Origin: a virus
DNA length: 54,220 bases
Strand: one strand, 5' to 3'
IMG/VR virus record: IMGVR_UViG_3300020222_000028
Location: 1 to 54,220 of that record
Within the stretch, counting starts at the first letter, position 1, and every line of letters begins with the position of its first letter. A program made the translations under genes and the position numbers. Shown here piece by piece: positions 52,068 through 54,220 of the stretch. The notes beneath the pieces were generated by a model. It was not told where the DNA came from, did no database searches, and saw only the letters and a program-made list of their open reading frames with translations.

Positions 52068-53096
52068 ATGAGTTTTTTACAATCTGTTATTAAGGAGTTA
52101 GATAATGAGTTTGCGAGTGTGGCGGATGACGGAATCGCAACGGGGGATTGCGACGGCTTTGTTGATACAGGCAGCTATATTCTCAACGCTCTCATTAGTG
52201 GGAGTATTTTTGGAGGATTACCCTCAAACAAAATCACCGCACTTGCTGGTGAATCCTCTACTGGTAAAACATTCTTCGCCCTCTCTATCGTCAAACATTT
52301 CCTGAATAGTAATCCTGATGCTCAGGTAATCTATTTTGAAACAGAATCTGCCGTGTCTAAAGACATGATGGTTTCTCGTGGTATTGATGTGAAGCGTGTT
52401 GGTCTTGTTCCTGTTACTACGGTTCAAGAGTTTCGCACACAATCTATCAAGGTTGTGGATGAGTATACCAAACTGAAGAAAGAAGATAGACCACCGCTGC
52501 TGTTTGTTCTTGACTCTCTGGGTATGTTGTCTACATCCAAAGAGATTCAGGATGCTACTGATGGTAAAGAAACTCGTGACATGACTCGTGCTCAGGTCAT
52601 CAAATCTATCTTCCGTATTCTGTCACTGAAACTGGCGCAAGCTGGTATTCCTCTTATCGTTACCAACCATACATATGAAGTAGTGGGTGCATATGTGCCG
52701 ACGAAAGAAATGGGTGGTGGCACTGGTTTGAAGTATGCTGCATCAACGATTCTCTTCCTGTCAAAGAAGAAAGAGAAAGATGGAACTGAAGTTGTAGGTA
52801 ACATTATCAAAGTGAAAGCACAAAAGTCACGCTTTACAAAAGAAAACTCAGACATCGAAACGAGGCTCTACTATGACGCAAGGGGATTGGATAAGTATTA
52901 TGGATTACTGGAGTTGGGTGAGAAATACGGAGTATTCGAACGCAAGGGCAATCGGATTGCTGTTGGGGAATCTTCCGTTTATCCTTCTGTTATCCTTGCC
53001 AATCCTGAGAAGTATTTCACAGAGGACATCCTCCAAGCCCTAGATGAATGTGCCCGTAAAGAGTTTCTATATGGAGTAGCGGATGGAGAGGATTGA
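52068..53096 (+). CDS. uvsX: RecA-like recombinase UvsX
   Basis: UvsX forms filaments on single-stranded DNA and drives strand exchange, loaded by UvsY. Walker A is GESSTGKT (residues 61-68), followed by [14 protein letters not shown] with the catalytic Glu. Walker B is [11 protein letters not shown], followed by [13 protein letters not shown] and the L2-like region [18 protein letters not shown]. The 342-residue length fits cyanophage UvsX (T4 has 391). The start lies six bases after the polymerase stop with a TTGAGG ribosome site. The stop overlaps the helicase gene by 14 bases. Confidence 0.95.
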   Translation: MSFLQSVIKELDNEFASVADDGIATGDCDGFVDTGSYILNALISGSIFGGLPSNKITALAGESSTGKTFFALSIVKHFLNSNPDAQVIYFETESAVSKDMMVSRGIDVKRVGLVPVTTVQEFRTQSIKVVDEYTKLKKEDRPPLLFVLDSLGMLSTSKEIQDATDGKETRDMTRAQVIKSIFRILSLKLAQAGIPLIVTNHTYEVVGAYVPTKEMGGGTGLKYAASTILFLSKKKEKDGTEVVGNIIKVKAQKSRFTKENSDIETRLYYDARGLDKYYGLLELGEKYGVFERKGNRIAVGESSVYPSVILANPEKYFTEDILQALDECARKEFLYGVADGED

Positions 53097-54220
53097 GACA
53101 ACTATTTTACGCAACCTCCTGTGTAACGAACAGTTCTACAGGAAGGTTGTTCCTTTTGTAAAACCAGATTACTTTAATGAGATTCATGAAAAGGTAATCT
53201 ACGAAGAAGTGTGGAACTTTGCAAGCAACTATGAACTTGTTCCTACCAAAGAAGTATTGACAATCAACTTAGAAGCAAGGAAAGATTTAAATGAGGAAGT
53301 ATATCAAAACGCAGTTAAAACGATTCAAGAACTTACTACTGAATCAGTCGAGCACCAGTGGTTGCTTGACACCACAGAGAAGTGGTGTAAAGACAGAGCA
53401 ATCTATCTCGCACTCTTGGAGTCTATCAAAATCGCAGATGGCGGCAATAAGAAAGTATCAACTGATGCGATTCCAAGCATTCTTCAAGATGCCTTAGCAG
53501 TATCTTTTGACGAACATGTAGGTCACGATTATCTTGAGAATAGTGTAGAACGTTATGAGTTCTACCACATGACTGAAGAGAAGATTCCTTTCCATCTTGA
53601 ATACTTTAATAAGATTACGAAAGGTGGTCTACCAAATAAGACATTGAACGTAGCTCTTGCTGGCACTGGTGTAGGTAAGTCGCTCTTTATGTGTGACCTT
53701 GCCGCTCATTGTTTGTCGATGGGGCGTAATGTTCTTTACATCACACTGGAGATGGCAGAAGAGAAGATTGCAGAACGTATTGATGCTAACCTTTTCAATG
53801 TCAACATCAAAGACCTTGTGGATTTGCCCGAGACAATCTTTCAAAGTCGTATCAACGAACTCAAAAGAAAAACTCAGGGTCGCCTAATCATCAAAGAATA
53901 TCCAACAGCATCAGCACACGTCGGTCATTTTAAATCTCTTCTCAATGAACTCCAACTCAAAAAGACTTTCAGACCTGATATTATTTTTATCGATTACCTT
54001 AACATCTGTGCTAGTGCAAGATATAAAGGAGCGATTGTAAACTCCTATACCTATGTCAAAGCAATCGCAGAAGAACTACGTGGTCTTGCTGTCGAACACA
54101 ATGTCCCTCTTGTCTCAGCGACGCAAACAACCCGTAGTGGTTTTGGCAATAGCGACGTGGATCTTACTGATACTTCGGAATCCTTTGGTTTACCTGCTAC
54201 TGCTGACTTTATGTTTGCTC
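53083..54220 (+). CDS. gp41: Replicative DNA helicase gp41 (DnaB-like), 3' end outside the window
   Basis: The frame opens at ATG 53083 ([14 protein letters not shown]) inside the end of uvsX and is still open at the window end, giving 379 visible codons. A GGAG ribosome site lies at 53074-53077. The RecA-type ATPase core shows Walker A GTGVGKS (residues 194-200), [14 protein letters not shown], Walker [10 protein letters not shown] near residues 304-312, and [10 protein letters not shown]. gp41 unwinds the fork as a hexamer with primase gp61. The order uvsX-41 is standard for T4-like phages. About 90 C-terminal residues are missing, judging by the usual length. Confidence 0.94.
   Translation, partial: MERIETTILRNLLCNEQFYRKVVPFVKPDYFNEIHEKVIYEEVWNFASNYELVPTKEVLTINLEARKDLNEEVYQNAVKTIQELTTESVEHQWLLDTTEKWCKDRAIYLALLESIKIADGGNKKVSTDAIPSILQDALAVSFDEHVGHDYLENSVERYEFYHMTEEKIPFHLEYFNKITKGGLPNKTLNVALAGTGVGKSLFMCDLAAHCLSMGRNVLYITLEMAEEKIAERIDANLFNVNIKDLVDLPETIFQSRINELKRKTQGRLIIKEYPTASAHVGHFKSLLNELQLKKTFRPDIIFIDYLNICASARYKGAIVNSYTYVKAIAEELRGLAVEHNVPLVSATQTTRSGFGNSDVDLTDTSESFGLPATADFMFA

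Noticed and set aside
1-54220. tRNA genes, CRISPR arrays, insertion sequences, attachment sites, photosynthesis genes
   Set aside because: I looked for cloverleaf-like gaps, spaced repeats, transposase motifs and psbA-type proteins and saw none. Intergenic space is mostly too short.

Overview
This window is part of a T4-like myovirus genome of the marine cyanophage type (host probably Synechococcus or Prochlorococcus). Every gene I accept lies on the + strand, packed with 1-4 base overlaps or short gaps. The order 13-14-15-16-17-18-19-20-67-21-22-23-(3)-uvsY-uvsW-55-47-46-45-44-62-regA-43-uvsX-41 is the T4-like core order. The cyanophage assignment rests on a CobS-like gene, a DUF3110-like gene, an Hsp20 gene between regA and 43, and late promoters of the NATAAATA type. 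No photosynthesis genes, tRNAs, CRISPR arrays or insertion sequences were seen.

Region 1 (1-20.5 kb) is a block of very large virion-surface or tail-fibre-like genes. It holds a repeat protein cut by the window start (1,715 codons present), an orphan 62-residue fibre-head-like protein, a 2,206-residue repeat protein, a 538-residue fibre-like protein, two smaller unknowns, and a 1,773-residue protein with aromatic sugar-binding-like repeats and a probable beta-helix. Region 2 (20.5-34.6 kb) is the head-neck-tail and packaging module, mostly behind NATAAATA late promoters. The terminase gene 17 is unusual in having a host-type promoter upstream and three small genes between it and 16.

Region 3 (34.6-40.6 kb) carries recombination and late-transcription genes: uvsY, uvsW, an LSm-like gene, sigma gp55, and the Mre11/Rad50-like pair 47/46. 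Region 4 (40.7-44.0 kb) is a two-gene unit: a protein with an HEXXH site and a VWA/MIDAS domain, and a CobS/MoxR-type AAA+ ATPase. Both use almost only CGN arginine codons. Region 5 (44-54.2 kb) is the replisome: clamp 45, clamp loader 44/62, repressor regA, Hsp20, two LSm-like genes, polymerase 43, uvsX, and helicase 41 cut by the window end.

The most surprising point is a probable restriction-modification pair inserted between the two clamp-loader genes 44 and 62. It consists of a PD-(D/E)XK-like protein followed by a D12-class adenine methyltransferase, whose 3' end runs 68 bases into gene 62. Regulatory sequence is also structured. Replication promoters share an extended -10 of the form TGTGNTANAAT. 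Several -35 boxes lie in or beside terminator-like hairpins. The ribosome site of gene 13 lies in the 3' arm of a terminator hairpin that a late promoter would bypass. All functional calls come from reading motifs and gene order; no database search was run.
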